Numbered from the stretch's first letter, positions 19,980-28,884 are shown. The stretch: DNA of 64,000 nucleotides from CF-46 sp963760735 (GCA_963760735.1 CAVXEB010000004.1:1860001-1924000); one strand, 5' to 3'. The notes: a model not told the origin generated them from the letters alone. Translations and numbers: made by a program.

Positions 19980-20923
19980 GCGGCGGAGCCCGCGAGCGAG
20001 GCCGCATCGTGCTCGGCCGCCAGGCGGCGGGCGTTCCTGGCGGCTTCCGTCGGGTCGGCGAGAACCAGCCGCTCGATCAGGTCCGCCACCCCGTCATGCT
20101 CGACGGGGAGGGCGACGTACCGGGCGACCGAGAGGACCTGGACGGGCGCGGTGGGCATCGCGGCGCCGTGCCCGACGGCGGCGATCATCTCCAGGTCGTT
20201 GAAGTGGTCGCCGATCGCCAGCACGTTCGCGAGCCGGACACCGGCACGGCGCGCCAGGTGCCGGACGCCGACCGCCTTCGAGACCCCGGGGGCGAGGAAC
20301 TCGAGGAAGCGCGGGTGGCTGATCGTCACGGCCGCGCGACCGGCGAACCGGCGACGGGCATCGTCCATGACGACCTCCGGGATCGGATCCCGGGCAACGG
20401 CGAGGATCTTCGAGACCGGCTGCCGGATCCAGGTCCGGAGATCCGGCACGATCGTCGCCCGCGCGCCGATGAACGACGAATAGTCCTCCGCGCGCGGATC
20501 GTCGGCCTGGACGACGAACCGCTCGAGGTGGTTGACGTGCGGCTCCAGCCCGACGCCCTTCGCCCAGTCGATCACGTCGCGGGCGGCGTCGGCGGCGAGT
20601 GGCGTGTGCCGGACGATCCGACCGAGGCGCGGGTCGCGGTCGGCCGGGAGCAGCTCCCGGACCAGGGCGCCCTGGTAGGCCACGATCGGGTCGACGAGCC
20701 CGAGGCGGCGGGCGAAGACGATCGCACTCGTCGTCATCCTGCCCGTGACGAGGGAGACGTGGACGCCGCGCGTCATCGCTGCCTCGACCGCCGCGACCGT
20801 CCGCGGCCGGATCACCTGGTCCTCGCCGATCAGCGTCCCGTCGATGTCGAGGGCCACGAGCCCGATCGGGAATGCACCGATCGGGCGGTCGGATCGCGGG
20901 TCCTCGGCCGGCGCGTCAGCCAC
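19976..20923 (-). CDS. Cof-type HAD hydrolase
   Basis: A 315-residue haloacid-dehalogenase phosphatase of the Cof/YbiV (IIB cap) type. Motif I is LDIDGTLIG near residue 20, motif II SLVTGR, motif III includes the Lys in GVSKAVGVRHL, and motif IV is IGDHFNDLEMI. Substrates of this group are sugar phosphates and similar small molecules; none can be chosen here. The GTG start at 20923 lies inside the 3' end of prmC (8-base overlap), and the stop overlaps tsaC. Confidence 0.85.
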   Translation of the reverse strand: MADAPAEDPRSDRPIGAFPIGLVALDIDGTLIGEDQVIRPRTVAAVEAAMTRGVHVSLVTGRMTTSAIVFARRLGLVDPIVAYQGALVRELLPADRDPRLGRIVRHTPLAADAARDVIDWAKGVGLEPHVNHLERFVVQADDPRAEDYSSFIGARATIVPDLRTWIRQPVSKILAVARDPIPEVVMDDARRRFAGRAAVTISHPRFLEFLAPGVSKAVGVRHLARRAGVRLANVLAIGDHFNDLEMIAAVGHGAAMPTAPVQVLSVARYVALPVEHDGVADLIERLVLADPTEAARNARRLAAEHDAASLAGSAA

Positions 20924-21845
20924 GCTCGACCCGCAGCACGCGAGGCAGCCCGCCGAGGTCCGGTGCCACGGATGCCCCCCAGCCCGGCAGCACCTCGGCA
21001 ACGGCCGCCGGCGCCGACTCGCCCTGATCACCACCGATCTCGAACAGCGCGAGCCCGCCCTCGGCCAGCACGTCCGGGAGGCGGGCGAGCAGGGCCCGGA
21101 TGACGTCGAGGCCGTCCGGGCCGCCGTCGAGCGCCGTTCGCGGCTCGAACGAGGCGGCGATCGGCAGGCCGGCGATCGCGTCCGACCGGACATAGGGCAG
21201 ATTCGCGACGACGAGGTCGAACGGCGCGTTGTCGTCCGGCAGCACGGGTGGCAGGAGGTCCGCCTCGACGAACCGCATCCCCTCGGCCGCTCCGTGCCCG
21301 ACCGCGTTCTCGCGGGCGAGGTCGAGCGCGTCCGGCGACTGCTCGGTGGCGAGGATCGTCACGTTGCGGCCCATCGTCACGCGCCGGCTGCGGAGCCCGA
21401 CCGCGAGCGCGACGGCGATCGCCCCACTGCCGGTTCCCACGTCCACGACCCGGACGGCGTCGCCGCCGCGGCCGGGTCCGGCGCCGGCCTCGCCGCCTCG
21501 CTCGGCGAGTCGGCGCATCACGTCCGCGATCGCCGCGTCGACCAGGGCCTCGGTCTCCGGACGCGGGATCAGGGCCCGCGAATCGACACCGAAGGCGAGA
21601 CCGTGGAACTCCTTCATCCCGCGGATGTACGCAACTGGCTCGCCGGCCTCGCGACGGACGACGCCGGCCTCGAACCGGGCGGCGGCTTCGGCCCCGACCG
21701 GCGCCTCCGGGTACGCGAGAATCGTGGTCCGGTCGACGCCGACCGCCCAGCCGAGCAGGACCTCGGCGTCGAGCCGGGCAGTCTCCGAGCCCGACGCGCG
21801 CAGACGTTGGGTCGCGCCCGCCAGGCTCTCGGCGATCGTGGTCAT
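20916..21845 (-). CDS. prmC: Release factor glutamine methyltransferase PrmC/HemK
   Basis: A SAM-dependent enzyme that methylates the Gln of the GGQ motif in RF1 and RF2, improving termination. The 309-residue protein has the N-terminal helical domain, IPRPETEALV near residue 95, and the SAM motif VVDVGTGSGAIAVAL near 132. The catalytic motif reads NLPY (VVANLPYVRSD) where PrmC normally has NPPY. Two gene spacings upstream lies prfA, its substrate gene, separated by the glucosidase gene. The start is ATG at 21845. Confidence 0.88.
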   Translation of the reverse strand: MTTIAESLAGATQRLRASGSETARLDAEVLLGWAVGVDRTTILAYPEAPVGAEAAARFEAGVVRREAGEPVAYIRGMKEFHGLAFGVDSRALIPRPETEALVDAAIADVMRRLAERGGEAGAGPGRGGDAVRVVDVGTGSGAIAVALAVGLRSRRVTMGRNVTILATEQSPDALDLARENAVGHGAAEGMRFVEADLLPPVLPDDNAPFDLVVANLPYVRSDAIAGLPIAASFEPRTALDGGPDGLDVIRALLARLPDVLAEGGLALFEIGGDQGESAPAAVAEVLPGWGASVAPDLGGLPRVLRVERG

Positions 21846-21882
21846 CCCTCTCCTCGTGTGGCGCCGGACGCGCCGCTTCGGT

Positions 21883-24276
21883 CTACAGGCGGATCGTGAC
21901 CGACAGGTCGCCCACCTTGCGGAGGACCTCGGCGCTCGTCGTCCCGCGCCAGCGGTGGAAGAGCAGGTCCACCGATGCGTCGCCGACCCGCAGGTTCGTC
22001 AGGGTCACCTTGCCGAGCCAGTCCGGCAGGTTCGGGTGCCGCAGCTCCAGCTCGCGCTGGCCCGCCTTCGCCCGGAGACCGAGCATCGATTCGACGAACA
22101 GGAACGACGCGCCAGCCGCCCAGGCCTGCGGCGAGCAGGCGACCGGATACGGCACCGGGAGCGCCGAGTGGTCGCGATCGAAGCCGCAGAACAGCTCCGG
22201 CAGGCGGAAGTCGGGGAAGTGCTGGGCGGCCTGGAAGACATGGCCGACGAGCCGGTTCGACTCCTCGTCGAAGCCGTAGCGCTTCAGGCCGGCCGCGATC
22301 AGCGACGTGTCGTGCGGCCAGACCGAGCCCGTGTGATAGCCGATCGGGTTGTAGCCAGTCTGACCCGCGGCGTAGGTCCGGATCCCCCAGCCCGAGAACA
22401 GCCCCGGGCCCATCAGCCGGTCGGCGACGTCGCGGGCCCGGGCCGGCGAGGCGATCCCCGACCAGAGGCACTGCCCCGCGTTCGAGGCGATCGCGTCGAC
22501 CTGGCGCTTGTCGCGGTCCAGGGCCATCGCGTAGTAGCGCTCGTCCTCGACCCAGAACGCGTCCTCGAACTTGCGCCGGAGCGCCTCCGACTCGGCTCGC
22601 AGCCGCCCGGCCAGCTCGTCGTCGCCGCGGATGGCGGCGATGTCGGCAATCCGGCGCTTCGCGTCGAACACGTAGCCCTGGACCTCGGCGAGCGCGATCG
22701 GAACCGCGGCGAACCCGCCCGAGCGGTCCCGGATGCAATCGCCGGAGTCCTTCCAGCCCTGGTTGACGAGCCCGCGCGGCGACCGCCGCTCGTACTCGAC
22801 GAAACCGTCGCCGTCGCGGTCGCCGTAGCGGTCGATCCACTCGAGCGCCTTCAGGGCGTTCGGCCAGAGCCGTTCGACGAACGCCCGATCGCCCGTCCAG
22901 TCGAACGTCGCGGCGAACAGAATCAGCCACAGCGGCGTCGAGTCGATCGAGCCGTAGTACGGCGTATGGGGCAGCTCGCCGGCGCCCGCCATCTCGCCGG
23001 TCCGGAGCTCGTGGAGAATCTTGCCTGGCTCCGCGTCGCGCCAGTCGTCGACCTCGGTCGCCTGGTATGCCGCCAACACCTCGAGCGTCTCCATCGCGAT
23101 CTGTGGCCGGAAGGCCAACGACTGGAACGAGGCGATCAGCGCGTCCCGCCCGAACAGCGTCGCGAACCACGGCACGCCGGCGGCGAGATAGCGCTGACCC
23201 TCGGCCGGGCCGTCGTTGATCAGGAGCCGCAGGTCGGCGAGGGAGCGGTTGAGGGTCAGGTTGAACAGCTCGTGGTCGGTCTGGATCGACGTCGTGCCAC
23301 GGCCCCAGGCATGGTAGGCGCCCGCCCCGTCGTCCCCGCTGACCCGCGGCGGCTCCGGGAACAGCGTCGCGGCTCCGTCGGCCGGCCGGCCGTCCTCCAT
23401 CGGGGCGATCGACGCCCAGATCGTCCATTGCAGCTCGTGCAGCTCCCCCGGCGCCAGCATCAGGTCCCAGCGAAACCGGACCGAGCCGCCGCTCAGCGCC
23501 TGGTCCTCGGAGCGCGGGTCGATCGGTCCGAACGCCGCCGCGGCATCGGAGAACGCGATGTGTGTCGACCGCCGCCGTCGGTCGAGGCCGTCGTAGCGGA
23601 ACGTCGCGCGGGTCGGCGTGAGGGCGATCGGCAGAAGCGTCCCGCGCTCGGGCCGCGGATAGCCGCGGACCTCGAAGATGTCGGCGTCGTCGGCCCCGAG
23701 CTCCAGCTCGACCGGGACGGTCAGCTCCGAGCCGGAGTGGTTGACGATCCGGACCCGCTCCTCCATCGCCCCGACGCCGATCAGGCGGTCGCGGGCGATC
23801 CCGATCGTCCGCCCGGCGACCTCCTGGAGCTCCGGATGGACCTTTGCGTCCGGGTTGCGATCGGCGCTCGGGTTCGTGAGCTGGATCGAGCCGCGGTAGT
23901 TGGCCCCCATCGATCCCTGGAGGAGGACCGGCCGGGTCCCGCCGACCCGGAGCGAGCAGCACGACAGGAGCCGCGTATCCGACAGGTAGAGCCCGAGACC
24001 CCGCGAGTCCGGATGGATGTCGCCGAACGGGTCGGTGAGGAGATAGAGGTTCCCGTGCTTGAGGACCTGGACGCTGCCGAGGTCCGTCGCGCGCTCGATC
24101 GGCACGATCCGCGGCTCGACGAAGACCACGCCGCCGGCGTCGCCCGCCGGCAGGGTCGCGTCGACCGGTCGGGTCGGCGCGGAGAGCGCCGCGGTCTCGC
24201 CGGCCGGGGTCGTCGGCAACGGCGGCGCCGGCGATGCCGCCTTCTCGGCAGCCGCTGGATCAGCTCGCCTGGCCAT
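21883..24276 (-). CDS. Glycogen-debranching-type glycoside hydrolase
   Basis: A 797-residue protein of the GDE_N_bis plus (alpha/alpha)6-toroid architecture annotated as amylo-alpha-1,6-glucosidase. The N-terminal beta domain (residues ~60-330) includes LTDPFGDIHPDSRGLGLYLSDT, a family hallmark. The catalytic-type half includes PWFATLFGRDALI near 405, NQGWKDSGD near 535 with acidic residues, and GYHTGSVWPHDTSLIAAGL near 655. It likely trims alpha-glucan branches or a related oligosaccharide. It overlaps the 3' end of prfA by 17 bases, so expression is coupled to translation genes although the function is unrelated; it interrupts the usual prfA-prmC pair. Confidence 0.8.
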   Translation of the reverse strand: MARRADPAAAEKAASPAPPLPTTPAGETAALSAPTRPVDATLPAGDAGGVVFVEPRIVPIERATDLGSVQVLKHGNLYLLTDPFGDIHPDSRGLGLYLSDTRLLSCCSLRVGGTRPVLLQGSMGANYRGSIQLTNPSADRNPDAKVHPELQEVAGRTIGIARDRLIGVGAMEERVRIVNHSGSELTVPVELELGADDADIFEVRGYPRPERGTLLPIALTPTRATFRYDGLDRRRRSTHIAFSDAAAAFGPIDPRSEDQALSGGSVRFRWDLMLAPGELHELQWTIWASIAPMEDGRPADGAATLFPEPPRVSGDDGAGAYHAWGRGTTSIQTDHELFNLTLNRSLADLRLLINDGPAEGQRYLAAGVPWFATLFGRDALIASFQSLAFRPQIAMETLEVLAAYQATEVDDWRDAEPGKILHELRTGEMAGAGELPHTPYYGSIDSTPLWLILFAATFDWTGDRAFVERLWPNALKALEWIDRYGDRDGDGFVEYERRSPRGLVNQGWKDSGDCIRDRSGGFAAVPIALAEVQGYVFDAKRRIADIAAIRGDDELAGRLRAESEALRRKFEDAFWVEDERYYAMALDRDKRQVDAIASNAGQCLWSGIASPARARDVADRLMGPGLFSGWGIRTYAAGQTGYNPIGYHTGSVWPHDTSLIAAGLKRYGFDEESNRLVGHVFQAAQHFPDFRLPELFCGFDRDHSALPVPYPVACSPQAWAAGASFLFVESMLGLRAKAGQRELELRHPNLPDWLGKVTLTNLRVGDASVDLLFHRWRGTTSAEVLRKVGDLSVTIRL

Positions 24277-25384
24277 CGTCGCCTCCGGTGATCGCCGCGA
24301 GCCGGTCCGCCTGGTCGGCCATGACCAGGGCGTCGATCAGACGGTCGATGTCGCCGTCCATCACCCTCGGCAGGGCCGACAGGTCGAGGTGGATCCGATG
24401 ATCCGTCACCCGGTCCTGCGGGAAGTTGTACGTCCGGATCTTGTCCGACCGATCGCCCCCGCCGATCATCGAGCGACGCGCCGCCGAGTCGGCCTCGCGT
24501 TGCTCGGCCATCTTCCGTTCGTACAGCCGCGAACGGAGCACCGAAAGCGCCTTCGCCTTGTTCTTGTGCTGGCTCTTCTCGTCCTGGATCTCGACGACAA
24601 GGCCGGTCTCGAGGTGGGTGATCCGGACCGCCGAGTCGGTCGTGTTCACCGACTGGCCGCCAGGCCCGGATGACCGCTTGACGTCGATCCGGATGTCCTT
24701 GTCCTCGTCGATCTCGATCTCGACGTCGTCAACCTCGGGCATGACGACGACCGTCGCCGTCGACGTGTGGATCCGGCCCGACGACTCGGTCGCCGGGATC
24801 CGCTGGACGCGGTGGACGCCACTCTCGAACTTCAGGCGGCTGTACGCCCCGTCGCCGTGGACCTGGACGATCGCCTCCTTGACCCCGCCGATCCCGGTCT
24901 CGTTCAGGCTGAGCACCTCGGGCGTGAACCGGTGGCGCTCGGCGTAGCGGACGTACATCCGGAAGAGCTCGGCCGCGAACAGGGCCGCCTCGTCACCACC
25001 GGCGCCGGCCCGGATCTCGAGGATCACGTCGCGGTCGTCGTTCGGGTCGCGCGGCAGGAGGAGCACCTTCAGCTCGTCGAGGAGCCGCTCCTCGTCCGCG
25101 GTCAGGCGGTCGATCTCGTCGGAGGCCATCGCCTTCATCTCGGCGTCACCGTCGCCCGCGTCACGGAGCTCACGCGCACCGGCCAGCTCGGCCCGGGTGG
25201 CCTCCAGCGCCCGGAACGCAGCGACGACCGGCTCGAGCCTCGCGAGCTCCTGGCCGAGCCGGCGGATCGCGTCCGGGTCGCTCGTGACTTCCGGGGTCGC
25301 CAGCTGGGCCTGGACGCTGTCGTACTGCGCCGCGACGTCCGTGAGGCGGGCGTCCAGACCGGTCCGGTCGGCGACACCGCTCAT
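24260..25384 (-). CDS. prfA: Peptide chain release factor 1
   Basis: RF1 recognises UAA and UAG. The 374-residue protein has the codon-recognition tripeptide PAT (RIPATESSGRIHTS), the peptidyl-hydrolysis motif GGQ within SSGPGGQSVNTTDSAVR, and the C-terminal KALSVLRSRLYERK. Pro and Ser flank GGQ (GPGGQS), where E. coli has GAGGQH. Length is ~15 residues above average. The start is ATG at 25384, 28 bases after the YqhQ gene stop; prmC, which modifies the GGQ, is in the same operon. Confidence 0.96.
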   Translation of the reverse strand: MSGVADRTGLDARLTDVAAQYDSVQAQLATPEVTSDPDAIRRLGQELARLEPVVAAFRALEATRAELAGARELRDAGDGDAEMKAMASDEIDRLTADEERLLDELKVLLLPRDPNDDRDVILEIRAGAGGDEAALFAAELFRMYVRYAERHRFTPEVLSLNETGIGGVKEAIVQVHGDGAYSRLKFESGVHRVQRIPATESSGRIHTSTATVVVMPEVDDVEIEIDEDKDIRIDVKRSSGPGGQSVNTTDSAVRITHLETGLVVEIQDEKSQHKNKAKALSVLRSRLYERKMAEQREADSAARRSMIGGGDRSDKIRTYNFPQDRVTDHRIHLDLSALPRVMDGDIDRLIDALVMADQADRLAAITGGDDGQAS

Positions 25385-25412
25385 CCCCCGGTCCCTCTCG
25401 CTCGCGTCCCGC

Positions 25413-26450
25413 TCATGCTCCCGGGAGCGGCGGGTCGATCGTCACGGCGCCGCCGGCGGCTGCATCGGGCGGGGCGCCCTCGGTGACGGCGGCTGCCTTG
25501 CCGTCGACGTGACCCGGCAGCACCATCCGCTCGCGCGGCAGGGTCCCGGATCCGGCCGGGAGGGCCTCGCCGTCGGCCTGCAGGGCCTGCTCCATCGAGA
25601 CGATCGCGACCTCGATCATGTCCAGGGTCGGCTGCTTCGTCGTGATCATCTGGACGAGGATCCCGGGCCACATGATCGCCCGGACGATCCGGTTGCCGCG
25701 GTGCCGGGCACCCCACTTGAGGATCTCGTAGCCGACCGCCGCGATCACCGGGATCAGCAGGATCCGGCTGGCGATCATCACGAGCGGCTCCTGCCGCCCG
25801 ACCAGGCTGAAGGCGATGATCGAGAGGATGATGACGACCACCAGGAACTCCGTGCCGCACCGGGGATGGGCGGTCGGGTACTTCTTCACGGCATCGGGGA
25901 CCAGTGGATCGCCGGCCTCGAGCGCGTGGATCGTCATGTGCTCGGCGCCGTGGTACTGGAACACGCGCCGGACGTCCGCCGCCCGGGAGATCAGGAGCAG
26001 GTAGCCGAGGAAGATCGCGACCCGGATCAGGCCCTCGACGAGGTGCTGGACGAGCCCGTTCTCGATGTTCGAGGTCGTGGCGCTCGCGATGAACAGCGGC
26101 AGCAGGAAGAAGATCCCGACGCCGAACAGGAGCGTGATCCCCAGCATCAGCGCGATCGCGCTCTTGCCGAGCTCGACGCCCTCGTCCCCGTCCTCGCCGG
26201 TGCCAGCGGCCTGGACGGACGCGCTCCGGACGAGCCAGCGGGTCCCGACGAACAGCGTCTCGTACAGGACGACGAGGCCGCGGATGAACGGCATCTTCGA
26301 CCAGCGACTGCCGTGGAAGCCGCTGTCGAGGGGCTCGGTGGCGTAGACGATCCGGCCGTCGGGGTGACGAAGGGCCACCGCGATCGAGTCGCGACCGCGC
26401 ATCAGGACGCCTTCGATCAGCGCCTGGCCGCCGTAGGAATAGCGAGGCAT
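25413..26450 (-). CDS. DUF1385 membrane protein (YqhQ-like)
   Basis: A 345-residue DUF1385 protein. It starts YGGQALIEGVLMRG and has about four membrane segments (residues ~110-260), with the conserved QYHGAEHMTIHALE and KYPTAHPRCGTEFL stretches whose His, Glu and Cys residues suggest metal binding. The function of the family is not established. In Firmicutes and Chloroflexota it is often found near prfA-prmC, as here. The C-terminal ~60 residues are Ala/Pro-rich and variable. Confidence 0.85.
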   Translation of the reverse strand: MPRYSYGGQALIEGVLMRGRDSIAVALRHPDGRIVYATEPLDSGFHGSRWSKMPFIRGLVVLYETLFVGTRWLVRSASVQAAGTGEDGDEGVELGKSAIALMLGITLLFGVGIFFLLPLFIASATTSNIENGLVQHLVEGLIRVAIFLGYLLLISRAADVRRVFQYHGAEHMTIHALEAGDPLVPDAVKKYPTAHPRCGTEFLVVVIILSIIAFSLVGRQEPLVMIASRILLIPVIAAVGYEILKWGARHRGNRIVRAIMWPGILVQMITTKQPTLDMIEVAIVSMEQALQADGEALPAGSGTLPRERMVLPGHVDGKAAAVTEGAPPDAAAGGAVTIDPPLPGA

Positions 26451-26459
26451 CGTGGAAGT

Positions 26460-27236
26460 CTAGCCGCTGCCGTCGATCGGGCCGCCTCGCACGATGGTCC
26501 CGTCCGTTGCATCGATCCGTCGCCTCGCCGCCTCGACGTAGGCCGGTTCCAGCTCGATCCCGATGAACCGGCGACCCAGCTCGCGGGCGGCGACGCCCGT
26601 CGAGCCGACGCCCATGAACGGGTCGAGGACGAGATCGCCGGGTCGCGTGCCCCACTCGATCAGCTGGCGCAGGACGCGGAGCGGCTTCTGGGTCGGATGG
26701 ACCGGGTCCTTGACCCGCTCCCGGCCGGCGCAGATCGGCGACTCGATGAAGTTGTGCATGTCGCGCTGACGGCCGAAGTTCCAGGTGTGGCCCTTGTCCC
26801 AGCACGCGACGATCAGCTCGCACGAGTTCAGGAAGCCGGCCCGACGGAGCTTCGGCGGCGGGTTCGTCTTGTGCCAGACGACGAACTGGAACGTGTCGAA
26901 CGCCGGGTCGAAGACCTCGTGCCAGCGGCCGAGCAGGTTGTACGACGTGAAGGCGAACAGCGTGCCCGTGGGCTTGAGCACGCGCCGGAACTCGGCGAGC
27001 CAAGCGGCGGGTTCGAACGCGAGCTGGTCCCAGGCGGCGACATCGTTGTTGAAGTCCTTGCGCCACGACATCGCGATGTTCCCGGTGGAATAGGTGCCGA
27101 GGTTGTACGGCGGGTCCGTGCAGATCAGGTCGACGCTCGCGTCGGGGACGCGGGCGAGGAGCTCGCGGCTGTCGCCCTGCCAGAGGGTCGCCGGCTCGAG
27201 CGCCGCCACTTCAACCTGATCCGTCGTTTCCAGCAC
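26460..27236 (-). CDS. Orphan DNA methyltransferase (beta-class, DPPY)
   Basis: A 258-residue amino-methyltransferase. The catalytic motif CTDPPYNLGTYSTG comes near residue 45, and the SAM motif DPFMGVGSTGVAA near 215; this order (IV before I) is the beta class, which makes N6-methyladenine or N4-methylcytosine. HPTQKPLRVLRQLIEWGT precedes motif I as usual. No restriction gene is adjacent, so this is probably a solitary, CcrM- or YhdJ-like enzyme used for regulation or replication rather than defence. GTG 27236 is chosen because a -10-like TACGAT ends 6 bases upstream (leaderless). Confidence 0.85.
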   Translation of the reverse strand: MLETTDQVEVAALEPATLWQGDSRELLARVPDASVDLICTDPPYNLGTYSTGNIAMSWRKDFNNDVAAWDQLAFEPAAWLAEFRRVLKPTGTLFAFTSYNLLGRWHEVFDPAFDTFQFVVWHKTNPPPKLRRAGFLNSCELIVACWDKGHTWNFGRQRDMHNFIESPICAGRERVKDPVHPTQKPLRVLRQLIEWGTRPGDLVLDPFMGVGSTGVAARELGRRFIGIELEPAYVEAARRRIDATDGTIVRGGPIDGSG

Positions 27237-27242
27237 GTTCGA

Positions 27243-27248
27243 ATCGTA
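27243..27248 (-). promoter_or_regulatory. Leaderless-type -10 box of the methyltransferase gene
   Basis: TACGAT on the minus strand, 6 bases before the GTG start. The spacing puts the transcript 5' end at or next to the start codon, and no Shine-Dalgarno is present. Confidence 0.5.
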
Positions 27249-27440
27249 CCGGTCCGGCTCAGGCCGAAGCGAGCGAGCCGGAATTCTCGCCCGGCGAGCG
27301 GATGAGACCAGTTCCGGCACGAACGCGCAGCTTCCGATCGTGGGGCGTCCATCGCGTGCATCACTGGCAGGATTGGCGCCACCCGAGACCTCGGATTCGC
27401 CTCGATCTGCCTCGTACGCTCGTGGGGCGAGAATCAAAGA

Positions 27441-27462
27441 CGGCGGGTCGGGTGACCCGCCG
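27441..27462 (-). terminator. Intrinsic terminator of the rplU-rpmA-rpmE operon
   Basis: A 9-bp GC stem (CGGCGGGTC/GACCCGCCG, loop of 4) lies 24 bases after the rpmE stop. On the minus strand it is followed by TCTTTGATT, a modest U-run. It closes the ribosomal protein operon before the methyltransferase gene. Confidence 0.7.
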
Positions 27463-27485
27463 CTCCCATCGGACGTTTCCGAAGG

Positions 27486-27698
27486 TCAGGCGCGGGCCTG
27501 GCGCTCCAGACGCTTCTGGAACCGCTCGACCTGGCCGGCCGTGTCGATGATCGTCTGCTTGCCCGTGAAGAACGGGTGGCAGTTCGAGCAGACGTCGACC
27601 CGCAGCTCGGACCGGGTGGACCCCACGGTCCACTCGAGACCGCAGGAGCCGCAGTGGACCTTGGCCTCGTAGTACTTGGGATGGATGTCGGGCTTCAC
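27486..27698 (-). CDS. rpmE: 50S ribosomal protein L31, zinc-binding type
   Basis: A 70-residue ribosomal protein. It starts MKPDIHPKYYEAKVHCGSCG and keeps the zinc ligands: CGSC at residues 16-19 and CSNC at 37-40, so this is the zinc-containing (C+) form. HPFFTGKQ and GQVERFQKR are family signatures. It lies 76 bases after rpmA in the same direction. Confidence 0.95.
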   Translation of the reverse strand: MKPDIHPKYYEAKVHCGSCGLEWTVGSTRSELRVDVCSNCHPFFTGKQTIIDTAGQVERFQKRLERQARA

Positions 27699-27774
27699 GT
27701 TCGTTCTCTCTTCTCGACGCCTTCCGCTCCGGGTCGATCGCCCGGCCGGTGGTCGCCGGCTTGCGCTGCGAGGC

Positions 27775-28119
27775 TCAGGCCTCTGCAGCGGCGGTGGTCT
27801 TGTTGGCGGCCTTGGCGCGCGGCGCGGCCTTGGCCCTGGTCGCGGGTGCCGCCTTCGTCTCGGCCTCGACGGCCTCGACGCGGATCCGCTTCTTGCTCTT
27901 CGTCGCGTGCTCGAACCGGACCTTGCCGGTCGTCGTCGCGAACACCGTGTAGTCGCGGCCGAGGCCCGTGCCCGTGCCGGCGAGGAACGTCATCCCCCGC
28001 TGGCGGACGATGATCGAGCCGGCCGGGACGAGCTGGCCGTCGCCGACCTTCACGCCCAGTCGCTGGCCGACCGAGTCGCGGCCGTTCTTCGAGCTGGAGC
28101 CGGCTTTCTTGTGGGCCAT
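27775..28119 (-). CDS. rpmA: 50S ribosomal protein L27 with basic tail
   Basis: L27 reaches the peptidyl-transferase centre. MAHKKAGSSSKNGRDSVGQRLG is the canonical start (the N-terminus is not extended, so no Prp-type cleavage is expected); IIVRQRGMTFLAGTG and GRDYTVFA follow. ATG 28119 is the real start inside a longer frame. After residue ~85 there is a ~28-residue Ala/Lys tail (AKAAPRAKAANKTTAAAEA) not found in most L27 proteins. It lies 5 bases after rplU; no ysxB/prp gene sits between them. Confidence 0.95.
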   Translation of the reverse strand: MAHKKAGSSSKNGRDSVGQRLGVKVGDGQLVPAGSIIVRQRGMTFLAGTGTGLGRDYTVFATTTGKVRFEHATKSKKRIRVEAVEAETKAAPATRAKAAPRAKAANKTTAAAEA

Positions 28120-28124
28120 CGGGT

Positions 28125-28766
28125 CTACTCGTCCTTCTTCGTGGTGCGCGGCTTGGGCTTGGCCGCCGGCTTCGCGTCGGCGGCGCCGCTCTGCGTCTTC
28201 GCGCGGGGTGTCTTCGGCTCGGCCTTGGCCGGCGTGGCCTTGGCGGCGGCCGGCTTCGCCGTCGCCTTCGTCGCCGGCTTCGCCGGGGCCTTGGCGGTCG
28301 ACTTCGCCGGCGCTTTGGCCGCCGCTGCCTTCGCGAGCTTCTCGGCGAGTGCCGCGTCCTCGGCGGCCTGCTTCGCGGCGGCCTCCTGCAGGCGCTCGCG
28401 CTCGCTCTTCGCGGCCGCATCGGCCTTGCGCTTGTCGTCGGCCGCGCTCCGGGTACCGAGCTTGACGTCCGTGATCCGAAGGACCATCAGCTCCTGGCGA
28501 TGACCCTTCTTGACCCGGCGTCGGGCCTTCGGGCGGTACTTGAAGGAGATCACCTTCTCGCCACGGTCGCGACGGAGGACCTCCGCCTCGACGGCGGCGT
28601 CGGCCACGATCGGCCGGCCGATCGCGGACTCGTCGCCGTCGGCGACCAGCAGGACGCGATCGAGGGTGATGTTGCTGCCGGGCTCGGCGTCGAGAAGCTC
28701 GACCTCCAGCTCCGTGCCGACCTCGACGCGGTACTGCTTCCCGCCGGTCTCGATGACTGCGTACAT
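28125..28766 (-). CDS. rplU: 50S ribosomal protein L21 with histone-H1-like tail
   Basis: The first ~103 residues are ordinary L21 (MYAVIETGGKQYRVEVGTEL, then KYRPKARRRVKKGHRQ). A tail of ~110 residues follows: first a charged helix (AAKSERERLQEAAAKQAAEDA), then Lys/Ala/Pro repeats such as AKAPAKSTAKAPAKPATKA. The tail resembles the C-terminus of histone H1 or mycobacterial HupB and could bind rRNA or DNA. ATG 28766 is the usual L21 start. First gene of rplU-rpmA-rpmE. Confidence 0.95.
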   Translation of the reverse strand: MYAVIETGGKQYRVEVGTELEVELLDAEPGSNITLDRVLLVADGDESAIGRPIVADAAVEAEVLRRDRGEKVISFKYRPKARRRVKKGHRQELMVLRITDVKLGTRSAADDKRKADAAAKSERERLQEAAAKQAAEDAALAEKLAKAAAAKAPAKSTAKAPAKPATKATAKPAAAKATPAKAEPKTPRAKTQSGAADAKPAAKPKPRTTKKDE

Positions 28767-28854
28767 GGAACCCTTCGGATTGGTGCGGCGGTCGTGGGCC
28801 GATCGCGACAACGGACATGGAAAGTCGCCCGGCAGGACCGGAACGCGGACGCGG

Positions 28855-28884
28855 AGTGTACGTTCGAACCCGGTTGAGCGTCAA
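28855..28884 (-). promoter_or_regulatory. Promoter of rplU-rpmA-rpmE
   Basis: On the minus strand, TTGACG (28884-28879) is followed after 18 bases by TACACT (28860-28855), the best sigma-70-type match in this half of the window. The predicted start near 28848 leaves a leader of about 80 bases before rplU, long enough to carry regulation, but I see no defined structure. Confidence 0.7.

Noticed and set aside
27234..27250. tRNA T-loop-like GTTCGAATC
   Set aside because: No acceptor, D or anticodon stem can be drawn around it; it is the start region of the methyltransferase gene.
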